Position numbers and translations under genes: made by a program
Assembly: GCA_001771285.1 (NCBI GenBank)
Contig: METI01000177.1
Coordinates: 3,284 to 51,216 of the forward strand
Length of the DNA stretch: 47,933 nt
Direction: 5' to 3'
From: a candidate division NC10 bacterium RIFCSPLOWO2_12_FULL_66_18
GTDB taxonomy: Bacteria; Methylomirabilota; Methylomirabilia; Methylomirabilales; 2-02-FULL-66-22
Notes under the pieces: generated by a model
What the model was told of the DNA's origin: nothing
Databases searched by the model: none
The model's input: the letters and a program-made list of their open reading frames with translations, nothing else
Shown: positions 36,661-45,278 of the stretch, one piece after another
Numbering within the stretch: position 1 is the first letter of the stretch
How the letters are laid out: each line of letters opens with the position of its first letter

Positions 36661-38640
36661 CTAGAAGAAGAAGTAGAGGGAGACGATGACAAAAATGCCC
36701 ATGGCCATGGCCAGGAGGTAGTTCTGAATCACGCCCGTCTGGAGGCGCTTGAAGGCCTGGCTCCCTCCCTGGATCAAGTCGGCAATGGCATTCACCAGGC
36801 CGTCCACCCCGCGGAAGTCGAATCGCGCCGAGAGATGGCTCGCGAGAACCGTCAGCCAGCTCGTGCCGTTCACGGCGCCGTCCACCCCCTTGGCGTCCAC
36901 CAACCACAAGCGGTGACACAGCCACTTCCCGAAGTCCACGAAGACGGCGTTGTAGATCTCGTCCACCCAGTACTTGTTGAGGAGGAGGGTGTACCCCCCC
37001 CGGAACCGCTCCGCCATCCGGTCCGCCAGCTCCCGCCGGCGCAGGTACATCTGGTAGGCCAGCGCGATCCCGGCGGCCGCGATGGCGACCGAGACCAGCG
37101 CCATGGTGAATTCGGACGGCCCCTGGTGTCCTGCCCCCTCACCGGCGGCCCGGAACACCGGGTTCACGAAGGTGTAATACGGGCTGTGCTCCGGCGAGGT
37201 GCCGAAGAGTCCGGCCCCCAAGGCAAAGATCGCCAGGATCATCAGCGGGACCGCCATCACGCGGGGCGACTCGTGAATGTGGTGCGCCACGTGGGGATCC
37301 ACGCGGGATTCCCCCTCGAAGGTGACGAAGTAGAGGCGGAACATGTAGAACGCCGTGCCGAACGCCCCCGCCGCCCCCAGGGCCCAGAGCCAGACGTGGC
37401 CCGAGGCGATGGCGGCATGCAGGATCTGGTCCTTGGACCAGAACCCCGCCAGGGGGAAGATGCCCGCGTTGGCCAGCGCGGCCAACAGGAAGGTATAGGC
37501 CGTGATAGGCATGTGCTTCCGCAGGCCGCCCATCTTCCGGATGTCCTGCTCCCCGCCAAGGCCGTGGATCACCGAGCCGGAGCCCAGGAACAGAAGCGCC
37601 TTGAAGAAGGCGTGGGTCGCCAGGTGGAAGATGGCGCTGGCGTAGGCCCCGACTCCGGCCCCCAGGAACATGTACCCGAGCTGCGAGATGGTCGAGTAGG
37701 CCACCACCCGCTTGATGTCGTTCTGGACCAGGGCAATCGTGGCAGCAAACACTGCCGTCAGCGCCCCCACCGTGGCCACCACGGTCATGCTGACCGGCGC
37801 CGCGTCGAACAGGGCGCTGGATCGGGCAACCATGTACACGCCAGCGGTCACCATGGTGGCGGCGTGGATCAGCGCCGAGACGGGCGTCGGCCCCTCCATG
37901 GCATCGGGCAGCCAGACGTACAGCGGGAGCTGGGCCGACTTGCCCACGGCGCCGGTGAAGAGCAGGAGGGTCATCCAGGTGACCAGGCTCAGTCCGAAGA
38001 TGGAGGGCTGGGCCAGGATCTCGTGCAGTTCCGCCACCTGGGGGAAGATCTCGGCGTAGTGCAGCGACCCGAAGGTCCGCCAGATCAGGAACACGCCCAG
38101 CAGGAATCCGGCGTCGCCGATCCGGTTGACCACGAAGGCCTTCTTTCCGGCATCCGATGCCGACTGCTTCTGGTACCAGAACCCGATGAGCAGGTACGAG
38201 CAGAGTCCGACCCCCTCCCACCCCAGGAACATGAACAGGTAGTTGTTCGCCAGGACCAGGATGAGCATGGAGCCCATGAACAGGTTCATGTAGGTGAAGA
38301 ACCGGGCGTACCCGGGGTCACCATGCATATAGCCGATGGAGTAGACGTGGATGAGGAACCCCACGAAGGTGACCACCAGCATCATCACGGCCGAGAGGGG
38401 ATCCACCTGGAACCCCACGGTGGCATGGAAGTCCCCCACCGGGACCCACGAGTAGACATCCCAGTTGAGCGTCCGCCCGGTCAGGACCTGGAGGAAGATC
38501 CCCAGGGCAATCAGGAAGGAGAGCCCGGTCGTCCCCACCGCCAGCAGGTGGGCGCGCTCCCGGACCCACCGTCCGAAGATTCCGTTGATGACCACACCGA
38601 CCAGGGGGAGGGTCGGTACCAGCCAGATCAGTTTCAACAT
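36661..38640 (-). CDS. nuoL: NADH-quinone oxidoreductase subunit L (cluster 2)
   Basis: A 659-residue distal antiporter-like subunit with KSAQLPLYVWLPDAMEGPTP, DIKRVVAYSTISQLGYMFLG and KALLFLGSGSVIHGLGGEQD, nearly identical in these blocks to NuoL1. The long lateral helix and final helix end at FVIVSLYFFF. ATG start. It lies between nuoK2 and nuoM2. Confidence 0.96.
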   Translation of the reverse strand: MLKLIWLVPTLPLVGVVINGIFGRWVRERAHLLAVGTTGLSFLIALGIFLQVLTGRTLNWDVYSWVPVGDFHATVGFQVDPLSAVMMLVVTFVGFLIHVYSIGYMHGDPGYARFFTYMNLFMGSMLILVLANNYLFMFLGWEGVGLCSYLLIGFWYQKQSASDAGKKAFVVNRIGDAGFLLGVFLIWRTFGSLHYAEIFPQVAELHEILAQPSIFGLSLVTWMTLLLFTGAVGKSAQLPLYVWLPDAMEGPTPVSALIHAATMVTAGVYMVARSSALFDAAPVSMTVVATVGALTAVFAATIALVQNDIKRVVAYSTISQLGYMFLGAGVGAYASAIFHLATHAFFKALLFLGSGSVIHGLGGEQDIRKMGGLRKHMPITAYTFLLAALANAGIFPLAGFWSKDQILHAAIASGHVWLWALGAAGAFGTAFYMFRLYFVTFEGESRVDPHVAHHIHESPRVMAVPLMILAIFALGAGLFGTSPEHSPYYTFVNPVFRAAGEGAGHQGPSEFTMALVSVAIAAAGIALAYQMYLRRRELADRMAERFRGGYTLLLNKYWVDEIYNAVFVDFGKWLCHRLWLVDAKGVDGAVNGTSWLTVLASHLSARFDFRGVDGLVNAIADLIQGGSQAFKRLQTGVIQNYLLAMAMGIFVIVSLYFFF

Positions 38641-38655
38641 ACGCTCATCCTGAGG

Positions 38656-38754
38656 AACCGTGAGGCGTCAGGCGAAGACCGTGGTTACCTCCCCTCACGC
38701 CTTACGCCTCACGGTTCACGATTCGCCTTTCTCGGCTCTCCGCTCTCGGCTCTC
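38656..38754. repeat. Palindromic word repeat between nuoK2 and nuoL2
   Basis: ACCGTGAGGCGTCAGGCGAA is mirrored by CCTCACGCCTTACGCCTCAC and GGTTCAC, followed by CTCTCGG words. It is the same kind and position as the nuoK1-nuoL1 element. Confidence 0.65.
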
Positions 38755-38756
38755 CA

Positions 38757-39065
38757 TCACCACTTCATCAAGTTTATTTCGTCCACGTTCACGGTCTTGA
38801 AGTTGCGGTACAGGCCCAGGACGATGGCCAGGCCCACGACCGCCTCGGCCGCCGCCACCGTGATGACGAAGATGGCAAAGACCTGCCCCTGGAGCATCGT
38901 CTGGGGCAAGTACCGGGCGAAGGCGATGAAGTTGAGGTTGACGCCGTTCAGCATCAGCTCGATGGACATGAGGATGGCGATGGCGTTCCGCCGGGTCAGC
39001 GCCCCGAACACCCCCAGGCTGAAGATGATCCCCCCCAGGATCAGGTAATGGCTCAACGGGATCAT
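38757..39065 (-). CDS. nuoK: NADH-quinone oxidoreductase subunit K (cluster 2)
   Basis: A 102-residue three-helix subunit. [20 protein letters not shown] and [11 protein letters not shown] carry the two conserved Glu residues. ATG start. The C-terminus VDEINLMKW matches the [10 protein letters not shown] end of NuoK1. Confidence 0.95.
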   Translation of the reverse strand: MIPLSHYLILGGIIFSLGVFGALTRRNAIAILMSIELMLNGVNLNFIAFARYLPQTMLQGQVFAIFVITVAAAEAVVGLAIVLGLYRNFKTVNVDEINLMKW

Positions 39066-39071
39066 GGCGCG

Positions 39072-39111
39072 CCTCTGCTCCTCCGCTCTCGGCTCTCGGC
39101 TCGCGGCTCTA
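39072..39111. repeat. Word repeat between nuoJ2 and nuoK2
   Basis: CTCTCGG-CTCTCGG-CTCGCGG words, the same as in the nuoM1 tail. They run into the nuoJ2 stop. Confidence 0.6.
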
Positions 39112-39600
39112 CTCTTTCCTTGCGAGGATGATGGCCCCCACCATCGCCGCCAGCAGCAGGACGGACACCGCCTCGAAGGGCAGCGCGTAGGTGGTCAAGA
39201 GGGCCCGGCCGAGGAACGGTGTGGTCTCGGGCAGGCGTGGCGGCCCTGACATCGCGGGAATCCCGGAAGTGGACGCGTAGATCAGGCCGACCAGCAGGCC
39301 GACCGCCGCCATGGCGCTCAGGATGACCTGGTCGTTCACCACCCGGGCCGTCGTCGCTCCGATCCGGCTGGTCAGCATGATGGCGAAGAGCAGCAGGATC
39401 GTGATCCCACCGACGTAGATGAGGACCTGGACCGCCGCGAGGAATTCGGCGTCCAGCAAAACGTACAGGGCGGCCATGCCGCAGAAGCCGAAGATCAGCG
39501 CCACGGCCGCCCGCACGATATTCTTCCCCAGGACCACCACGGCCGCCGCCCACACCGTGAACGCCGCCAGGAAGTAGAAGATGCCGAGCTTGAGCGTCAT
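39109..39600 (-). CDS. nuoJ: NADH-quinone oxidoreductase subunit J (cluster 2)
   Basis: A 163-residue five-helix subunit with [20 protein letters not shown] and [20 protein letters not shown]. The ATG at 39600 has GAGG five bases upstream; an in-frame ATG at 39615 would add five residues. It follows nuoH2 directly; nuoI is missing between them, as in cluster 1. Confidence 0.94.
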   Translation of the reverse strand: MTLKLGIFYFLAAFTVWAAAVVVLGKNIVRAAVALIFGFCGMAALYVLLDAEFLAAVQVLIYVGGITILLLFAIMLTSRIGATTARVVNDQVILSAMAAVGLLVGLIYASTSGIPAMSGPPRLPETTPFLGRALLTTYALPFEAVSVLLLAAMVGAIILARKE

Positions 39601-39630
39601 CGCCGCCTCATCCACCCCGCCTGCGGCTGC

Positions 39631-40818
39631 CTACGTTCTCTCCCCGACCCGCACCGTCCTGGCCGCGGGCCGAGCCGCCAGCAGGATGGCGGCGAGGAGC
39701 AGGATCGCGATCCCGCCCACGTAGAGGAGGGCTTGTTTCCCCAGGACCAGAACCAGTCCCGTGACGATCAGGTTGGCAAAGGAGATGGGCAGGAGCACCT
39801 TCCAGGCGAACGCCATGAGCTGGTCCACGCGCAGCCGGGCCAGGGTCCACCGCAGCCACATCATGACGAAGATCAGGAAGTAGCACTTCACCTGGAACCA
39901 GACCAGGCCGAAGAGGCCGTGGGCCACCTCCCGGGGGAGGCCCGGCAGCGGGATCCAGGGGCCGTGCCAGCCGCCCAGGAACACGGTGGTGGCAATGGCC
40001 GACACCACGAACATGTTTGCGTACTCCGCCAGGAAGAACATCGCAAAGCGCATGCCGCTGTACTCGACGTGGAACCCGGCGACCAGCTCCGACTCCGCCT
40101 CCGGGATGTCGAAGGGCAGGCGGTTGCACTCCGCCAGGGCGCAGGTGAAGTAGATGAGGAAGGCCACGATCTGAGGGAAGACGAACCACCCCGGCAGGAC
40201 GCCGAACCAGCGGCCGGACTGCGCCTCCACCAGCTTCCCCATGCTCATGGTCCCGGCGATCATCACCGGGCCCAGCAGGGACAGGACCAGGGGCACCTCG
40301 TAGCTCACTGCCTGCGCGGCGGAGCGCAGGGCGCCGAGGGTCGCGTATTTGTTGTTCGAAGACCAGCCGGCCATGATGATCCCCACCACCACCAGCGACG
40401 AGATGGAGACCATGTACAGGATGCCGATGTTGAGGTCCCGGACGATGAGGCCCGGCGCCCAGGGGATGGTGACGTAGGCGGCCACGGTGGCTCCGAACAC
40501 GACCATGGGGGCCAGGACGAAGACCACCTTGTCGGCGCCCGCGGGGATGAGATCCTCCTTGAGGAGCAGCTTGATGCCGTCCGCGATGCTCTGGGCCCAG
40601 CCGTGCCAGCCGCCCACCCGCATGGGGCCGTACCGCACCTGGATGTGGGCGCTGATCTTGCGCTCCCACCAGATCATGAACATGGCGGCCACGGAGATGT
40701 AGGCGAGCACGACGCTGACCACGATCACCATCACGATCAGCGTGGGGACGATCCAGGGAATGCCCCAGGCCGCCATGGCCGCGTAGAAGCGCTCGACCAG
40801 ACTGGCAAAGGTCATCAT
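39631..40818 (-). CDS. nuoH: NADH-quinone oxidoreductase subunit H (cluster 2), extended
   Basis: A 395-residue quinone-chamber subunit with ERKISAHIQVRYGPMRVGG, ADGIKLLLKEDLIPAGADKV, GWSSNNKYATLGALRSAAQA and NRLPFDIPEAESELVAGFHV. It is about 55 residues longer than NuoH1, with a longer loop (HGPWIPLPGLPREVAHGLFG) and an extra C-terminal hydrophobic helix (ALLYVGGIAILLLAAILLAA). Starts with two consecutive ATGs, 50 bases after nuoD2. Confidence 0.95.
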   Translation of the reverse strand: MMTFASLVERFYAAMAAWGIPWIVPTLIVMVIVVSVVLAYISVAAMFMIWWERKISAHIQVRYGPMRVGGWHGWAQSIADGIKLLLKEDLIPAGADKVVFVLAPMVVFGATVAAYVTIPWAPGLIVRDLNIGILYMVSISSLVVVGIIMAGWSSNNKYATLGALRSAAQAVSYEVPLVLSLLGPVMIAGTMSMGKLVEAQSGRWFGVLPGWFVFPQIVAFLIYFTCALAECNRLPFDIPEAESELVAGFHVEYSGMRFAMFFLAEYANMFVVSAIATTVFLGGWHGPWIPLPGLPREVAHGLFGLVWFQVKCYFLIFVMMWLRWTLARLRVDQLMAFAWKVLLPISFANLIVTGLVLVLGKQALLYVGGIAILLLAAILLAARPAARTVRVGERT

Positions 40819-40867
40819 GGCAGGTCACACTGTGCCGGCGGGCCCGGGAAATGATCCCCCTCCGGCC

Positions 40868-42013
40868 TCACCGATCCACCTCGCCCAGGACGATGTCCAC
40901 GCTCCCCAGCACCGCCACGCAATCCGCCACCAGGCACCCCTTGAGCATCTCCGGCAGCGCGCTCAGGTTGACGTAGGCCGGGGACCGCACCTTGTACCGG
41001 TAGGGCTTGGGCGAACCGTCGCTGATGATGTAGAAGCCGATCTCCCCTCGGGGGCTCTCCGCCCGGGAGTAGATCTGGCCCGCGGGCGGCTTGATGGTCT
41101 TGGGCATCTTGGCCATGACCTCGCCCGGCGGCAACTGGGCCAGGGCCTGCTCCACGATCTTGACGCTCTCCTCCATCTCTTTCCGCCGGACCATGTAGCG
41201 GGCCCAGACGTCGCAGGTGTCGAAGACCGGGATGTCGAACTCGAAGCGGTCATAAATCGAGTAGGGGTCGTTCCGGCGCAGGTCCCACTTGATGCCGCAG
41301 GCCCGGAGCATCGGCCCGCTCAGGCCGTAGTCCACCGCCACCTGCGGGGGGCTGATCCCGACGCCCTGCACCCGCTTCTGGAAGAGGATGTTGTCGGTCA
41401 TGATGGCGTCGTACTCGGGCAGGCGCGGCTTGAACCACGTGAGGAAGACCTGGCAGTCGGTCAGGAAGGTCTCCGGAAAGTCCATGGGCATCCCGCCGAT
41501 CCGGTAGAAGCTGTAGTTCAACCGCTGCCCGGTCACCGACTCGAACAGGTCCAGGATCATCTCCCGCTCGCGGAAGCAGTACATGAAGATGGTGAAGTTC
41601 CCCAGGTCCAGGCCGAAGGTCCCCAACCAGATCAGGTGGCTGGCGATCCGCTGGAGCTCCGCCAGGATGACCCGCATGTACTCCGCCCGCTCCGGGATCT
41701 TCTGGCCCATGAGCCGCTCGACCGCCAGCACGTAGCCGAAATTCATGCTCATGGACGCCAGGTAGTCCAGGCGGTCGGTGTAGGGAATGATCTGGGTGTA
41801 GTTCCGGTTCTCGCCGATCTTCTCGTGGCACCGGTGGAGGTACCCGATGTAGGGGATGCAGTCGATGATGTACTCCCCGTCCAGCTTCAGCATGAGGCGG
41901 AGCACCCCGTGGGTGGAGGGGTGCTGCGGCCCCATGTTGACGTACATCTCCTCCATGGTCTCGCCGGTCCGCTCCATCACGACCGTCGTGCCGATGGGTA
42001 TTGGCCTGTCCAT
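40868..42013 (-). CDS. nuoD: NADH-quinone oxidoreductase subunit D (cluster 2)
   Basis: A 381-residue quinone-site subunit. YVNMGPQHPSTHGVLR and DRLDYLASMSMNFGYVLAVE are diagnostic, and the C-terminus SVDIVLGEVDR is canonical. It is noticeably more diverged from NuoD1 than the membrane subunits L or M are from each other. A 75-nt tandem repeat lies between it and nuoC2. Confidence 0.95.
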   Translation of the reverse strand: MDRPIPIGTTVVMERTGETMEEMYVNMGPQHPSTHGVLRLMLKLDGEYIIDCIPYIGYLHRCHEKIGENRNYTQIIPYTDRLDYLASMSMNFGYVLAVERLMGQKIPERAEYMRVILAELQRIASHLIWLGTFGLDLGNFTIFMYCFREREMILDLFESVTGQRLNYSFYRIGGMPMDFPETFLTDCQVFLTWFKPRLPEYDAIMTDNILFQKRVQGVGISPPQVAVDYGLSGPMLRACGIKWDLRRNDPYSIYDRFEFDIPVFDTCDVWARYMVRRKEMEESVKIVEQALAQLPPGEVMAKMPKTIKPPAGQIYSRAESPRGEIGFYIISDGSPKPYRYKVRSPAYVNLSALPEMLKGCLVADCVAVLGSVDIVLGEVDR

Positions 42014-42034
42014 GTCAGATCACCGTATTCCCCG

Positions 42035-42109
42035 TCGATTTTCGATTGTGGATTGTGGATTGCCGATTGCCCGGATCAATCGTAAATCGTCAATCACCAA
42101 TCGCAAATC
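42035..42109. repeat. 75-nt palindromic heptad unit, copy 1
   Basis: GATTTTC-GATTGTG-GATTGTG-GATTGCC-GATTG on the left arm is mirrored by CAATCGT-AAATCGT-CAATCAC-CAATCGC-AAATC on the right, around a 7-base loop. One mismatch to copy 2 at 42127. Confidence 0.8.
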
Positions 42110-42126
42110 TGCACCCCCGCCTACTC

Positions 42127-42201
42127 TCGATTTTCGATTGTGGATTGTGGATTGCCGATTGACCGGATCAATCGTAAATCGTCAATCACCAATCGCAAAT
42201 C
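42127..42201. repeat. 75-nt palindromic heptad unit, copy 2
   Basis: Identical to copy 1 at 74 of 75 positions, so the duplication is recent or conserved. It ends just past the nuoC2 stop. Confidence 0.8.
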
Positions 42202-42205
42202 CCCA

Positions 42206-42763
42206 CTACGCTGTCGCCGGCTTTGCCGGCGCCGGGGGCTGGAGGGACTTGGCGTCCTTGGGCGCGGCCTTCTCCCCCTCGGCCTTGGCGAGCTTCTCCT
42301 CCATGCCGTACTCCGTATAGGGCACGAGGCGCTCGTCGGTGTAATCCTTGCGCAGGGGGTAGCCCACCCAGTCCTCCGGCAGCAGGATGCGCCGCAGATC
42401 CGGGTGCCCGTCGAAGCGAACCCCGAACAGATCGTAGCATTCCCGCTCGTGCCAGTTGGCGCCGCGCCAGATGTCGGTCACGGTCCGGACCACGGAATTG
42501 TCACGGTCCACCGGCACGCGGAGGTGCACCTTGTTGAGATGCTGGAGCGAGGACAGGTCGTAGACCACCTCGAGGTGGGTCATCCAATCGGCCCCGCTGA
42601 TGCAGTTCAGGTACTCGAAGCCGATGTCCCGCACGAGGCGGCAGACCTCCCAGCTCTGCTCCGGCTTGACCGTGAGCCGGACCTCGATGCCCTTCACCTC
42701 GCTCTGGGTGATGGCATCGCCGATCTTCTGCTTGAGTTGACCCAGAATCTCTTCGGGCGTCAT
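42206..42763 (-). CDS. nuoC: NADH-quinone oxidoreductase subunit C (cluster 2)
   Basis: A 185-residue Q-module subunit with WHERECYDLFGVRFDGHPDL and GYPLRKDYT. The ATG at 42763 (MTPEEILGQL) is preferred; an upstream in-frame start at 42805 would translate repeat sequence. It has a short Ala/Lys-rich tail. nuoB is missing between nuoA2 and this gene. Confidence 0.93.
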   Translation of the reverse strand: MTPEEILGQLKQKIGDAITQSEVKGIEVRLTVKPEQSWEVCRLVRDIGFEYLNCISGADWMTHLEVVYDLSSLQHLNKVHLRVPVDRDNSVVRTVTDIWRGANWHERECYDLFGVRFDGHPDLRRILLPEDWVGYPLRKDYTDERLVPYTEYGMEEKLAKAEGEKAAPKDAKSLQPPAPAKPATA

Positions 42764-42780
42764 CTCTTCAAACCACGGCA

Positions 42781-42866
42781 ATCGGGCACTCAGGCACTTC
42801 GGCACTCAGGAGTTCCCGGTTGCCAGAGTGCCAGAGTGCCAGATCGCCTGGGTGCCAAGTTGCCAG
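42781..42866. repeat. Word repeat between nuoA2 and nuoC2
   Basis: GGCACTC-type words followed by TTGCCAGAG-TGCCAGAG-TGCCAG octamers up to the nuoA2 stop. Confidence 0.6.
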
Positions 42867-43226
42867 CTAGGCCCACTCCAGGGCCCCCTTCTTCCAGGCG
42901 TAGGCCAGGCCCACCAGCAGGATCCCGATGAAGACCATCATCTCCAGGAAGGCGAACATGCCCAGCTCCCGGAAGACGATGGCCCACGGAAACAGGAACA
43001 CCGTTTCGACCGCGAACACGATGTACACCAGGGCATACAGATAGTACCGAACGTGGAATCGGATCCAGCCGATGCCGATCGGCTCTTCCCCGCATTCATA
43101 GGTGGTGAGCTTTTGGGGGTTGGGGTTATGCGGACGGATGATCCTGGAGAGGACCTCGATGTTCAGAATGACGAACAGGACGCCGACGACCAGGAAAAAG
43201 CCGACATAGGCATAATCCGCCGCCAT
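42867..43226 (-). CDS. nuoA: NADH-quinone oxidoreductase subunit A (cluster 2)
   Basis: A 119-residue three-helix subunit with TYECGEEPIGIGWIRFHVRY and FAVETVFLFPWAIVFREL. GGAGG lies seven to eight bases before the ATG. It heads cluster 2 (A-C-D-H-J-K-L-M-N), which has no E, F or G, so it heads a complex I lacking its own NADH module. Confidence 0.95.
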   Translation of the reverse strand: MAADYAYVGFFLVVGVLFVILNIEVLSRIIRPHNPNPQKLTTYECGEEPIGIGWIRFHVRYYLYALVYIVFAVETVFLFPWAIVFRELGMFAFLEMMVFIGILLVGLAYAWKKGALEWA

Positions 43227-43520
43227 GGGGCCTCCTCCCCTGAATCGTAAAGATGGGCGGTGAGCAGATCGCGGAGGCGAGACAGGTTTAGAGAGGCTGT
43301 GGTTTGCGAGCCCTTCTCATTCACAAAAAAAGCCCTGAAGCAGGGCTACGCGAACCTCGTGAACACCGCAACAAGGTTGGCGGTTTTCTAACATGGGGTC
43401 CCACCCCTGTCAAGGGGAAATGAGGGAGCGGAGCCCGCCCGAATTGCCGGATTCTGTAGGTTTTTTGGGGAGATTGGCGATCGCCCCCTATCCCGGCGAC
43501 GCGCATCGAATGAGGGGCGG
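43227..43520. other. Upstream region of cluster 2
   Basis: About 290 bases between nuoA2 and the chrA remnant, expected to hold the nuoA2 promoter. No clear -35/-10 pair or Rex palindrome could be read. A terminator hairpin for the chrA remnant lies at 43324-43347. Confidence 0.4.
43324..43347 (-). terminator. Rho-independent terminator
   Basis: On the minus strand AGCCCTG-CTT-CAGGGCT is followed by a run of T, the classic form. It would stop transcription from the chrA remnant before nuoA2. Confidence 0.75.
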
Positions 43521-43752
43521 GGTCAGCTATCAGTTGACAGAGGGCCAGGCCCTCCGCAAACTCCGTGGCGCCGATCCAGCGCCGCCGCTCCACCACCACG
43601 TCCCGGACGTGGCCCACCATGGCCGGCCCCCCGTAGGCCGTGAGGCCAAGCCACAAGCATGCCTTACAGAGGTCGCGGTAGGAGACCGGTGCGGCCGCCT
43701 GGAGCAACCTCCCCGCTCCTCCCACGTCCTCGCCTCTCACGCCCTGATCCAT
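43519..43752 (-). pseudogene. chrA: Truncated chromate transporter (ChrA N-terminal part)
   Basis: From ATG 43752 the first 78 or so residues match the N-terminus of ChrA-type chromate ion transporters: LGLTAYGGPAMVGHVRDVVV and FAEGLALCQLIADP, where intact proteins read QLxPGP. Beyond this the frame is unrelated to ChrA and ends at 43321; the remaining transmembrane helices are missing. A terminator closes the remnant. Confidence 0.75.
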
Positions 43753-43889
43753 TCCAAAATTTGCTCCAAAGGAACGCCGAGGGGAGCTCCTTCCTGTCAG
43801 ACTTGCTGCAGTCAGCCCTGGCGGTTTCTTCTCAGGTTGCTGTAGAATGACGCCGGTTACCTACGAGACAGTCGCAAGGGGCATCCTCC

Positions 43890-45278
43890 ATGTCGAATCC
43901 ACCTCGGAAAGTGCCACGGGCTCGGCCGCCAGTACGAAGCTTGTTGGCCGCCGTTTTGCTGTTGTCGCTTGGCCTTCTTGCGGTGACGCTTTTGAACTAC
44001 CGTACTGCGGTCCGAGTGGCGGAGGAGACGCTGCGGAACCAGGGGGTGAGCATCAGTCTGGAGCTGGCAGCGGAGGCGCGGGCTCGGAGCGCGTGGGAGG
44101 GCCCCGCACTTCAGGGGCAGGTGACCGAGCAGCACCGGCGGGAGGTCGCCTTCGTTGCCATCATTGATCGGGATGGGACGGTCCTGGCGCACACGAACCC
44201 CCGCTTGGTTGGAGCCCCGCTGGAGGACGCGGCCTTCCTGAGTGTCCGAGAGACAGGGCAACTCATTGGCAGGATGGTGATCCTGGGGACCGGGGAAGAG
44301 GTCTACGAGCTGACCATGCCCTTCCATGTCCCGTCCGGAGGGCCCGGCGCGAAAACAGACGCCAATCAGCCTCGGTTCCGCATCCTCCGCCTCGCCCTCC
44401 ACTCTGCGCCCGCGCGCCAGATCGTCCACCAGGCTCAGGCCCAAGTGATATTCGTCGGCGTCCTCGTCCTGGTCCTGCTGGGTCTCAGCGCCTGGCAGAT
44501 CCGCACCCTCCGGCGCTACCTCACCCTCCAGGAGGAAGCAGCCCGGCAGGAGCGGTTGGCGGCGTTGGGCGGGATGGCGGCCGTACTCGCCCACGAGATC
44601 CGGAACCCCCTGGGGGCCATCAAGGGGCTCGCCCAGTTCCTGGGGGAGAAGCGGGCAAGCGACGCGACCCAGACGGAGATGACGCAGACGATCGCCACTG
44701 AGGCCACCCGGCTGGAGCGCTTGGTGAACGATCTCCTCACGTATGCGCGGCCCCGGCCACCGGAACTCCAGCCGACGAACCTTTCGGCCGCGCTTCGCGA
44801 GGCCATAGCCCTCGCACACCCGGCAGCGGACGCCGCTGGAGTGAAGGTCCGCCTGGAGATGAGCGATGTGCTCTCCAAGGTAATAGCCGACCCGGAGCAG
44901 ATGAAGCAGCTCTTCGGCAACCTTGTGCTTAACGCCCTTCAGGCGATGCCGAACGGCGGTGCACTCACGATCACGGCCCGGGTTCAGGAGCCGGCGACCG
45001 GGGAAAAGGCCGCTCTGTATGCATCACGCTTTCCGACGCCCACTGGGCAGTGGGTCGAGATCAGCGTGGAGGACACGGGGCCAGGAATTCCCGAGGCGGA
45101 CCTGCCGCGGATCTTCGAGCCATTCTACACGACGCGGACCAAGGGGACCGGCCTGGGTCTCGCCATCTGCCGGCAGATCGTCGAGGCGCACGGCGGGACG
45201 ATCCGAGTCTCCCGCACCGGGCAGGAGGGCACGGCGATCGAAGTGACACTCCCGCAGGAGGCACCCACCGATGGCTAA
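43890..45278 (+). CDS. Membrane sensor histidine kinase (ZraS-like)
   Basis: A 462-residue kinase with a first membrane helix at about 16-37, an extracytoplasmic sensor region to about 185, a second helix at about 187-207, then a transmitter. The H-box AHEIRNPLGAIKGLAQ, N-box NLVLNALQAM and G-boxes EDTGPGIPEAD and KGTGLGLAICR are intact. It is arranged like ZraS/AtoS-type partners of NtrC regulators. AAGGGG lies eight bases before the ATG. It overlaps the regulator gene by eight bases, so the two are translationally coupled. The downstream ZraP-like gene suggests envelope or metal stress as the signal. Confidence 0.92.
   Translation: MSNPPRKVPRARPPVRSLLAAVLLLSLGLLAVTLLNYRTAVRVAEETLRNQGVSISLELAAEARARSAWEGPALQGQVTEQHRREVAFVAIIDRDGTVLAHTNPRLVGAPLEDAAFLSVRETGQLIGRMVILGTGEEVYELTMPFHVPSGGPGAKTDANQPRFRILRLALHSAPARQIVHQAQAQVIFVGVLVLVLLGLSAWQIRTLRRYLTLQEEAARQERLAALGGMAAVLAHEIRNPLGAIKGLAQFLGEKRASDATQTEMTQTIATEATRLERLVNDLLTYARPRPPELQPTNLSAALREAIALAHPAADAAGVKVRLEMSDVLSKVIADPEQMKQLFGNLVLNALQAMPNGGALTITARVQEPATGEKAALYASRFPTPTGQWVEISVEDTGPGIPEADLPRIFEPFYTTRTKGTGLGLAICRQIVEAHGGTIRVSRTGQEGTAIEVTLPQEAPTDG

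Noticed and set aside
42035-42201. Tandem 75-nt units as a CRISPR array
   Set aside because: Only two units, each an imperfect palindrome of heptads, separated by 17 bases; no spacers of even length and no cas genes.
43346-43372. A second Rex site upstream of nuoA2
   Set aside because: GCGAAC and GTGAAC occur there but as direct, not inverted, half-sites; spacing does not fit a Rex box.
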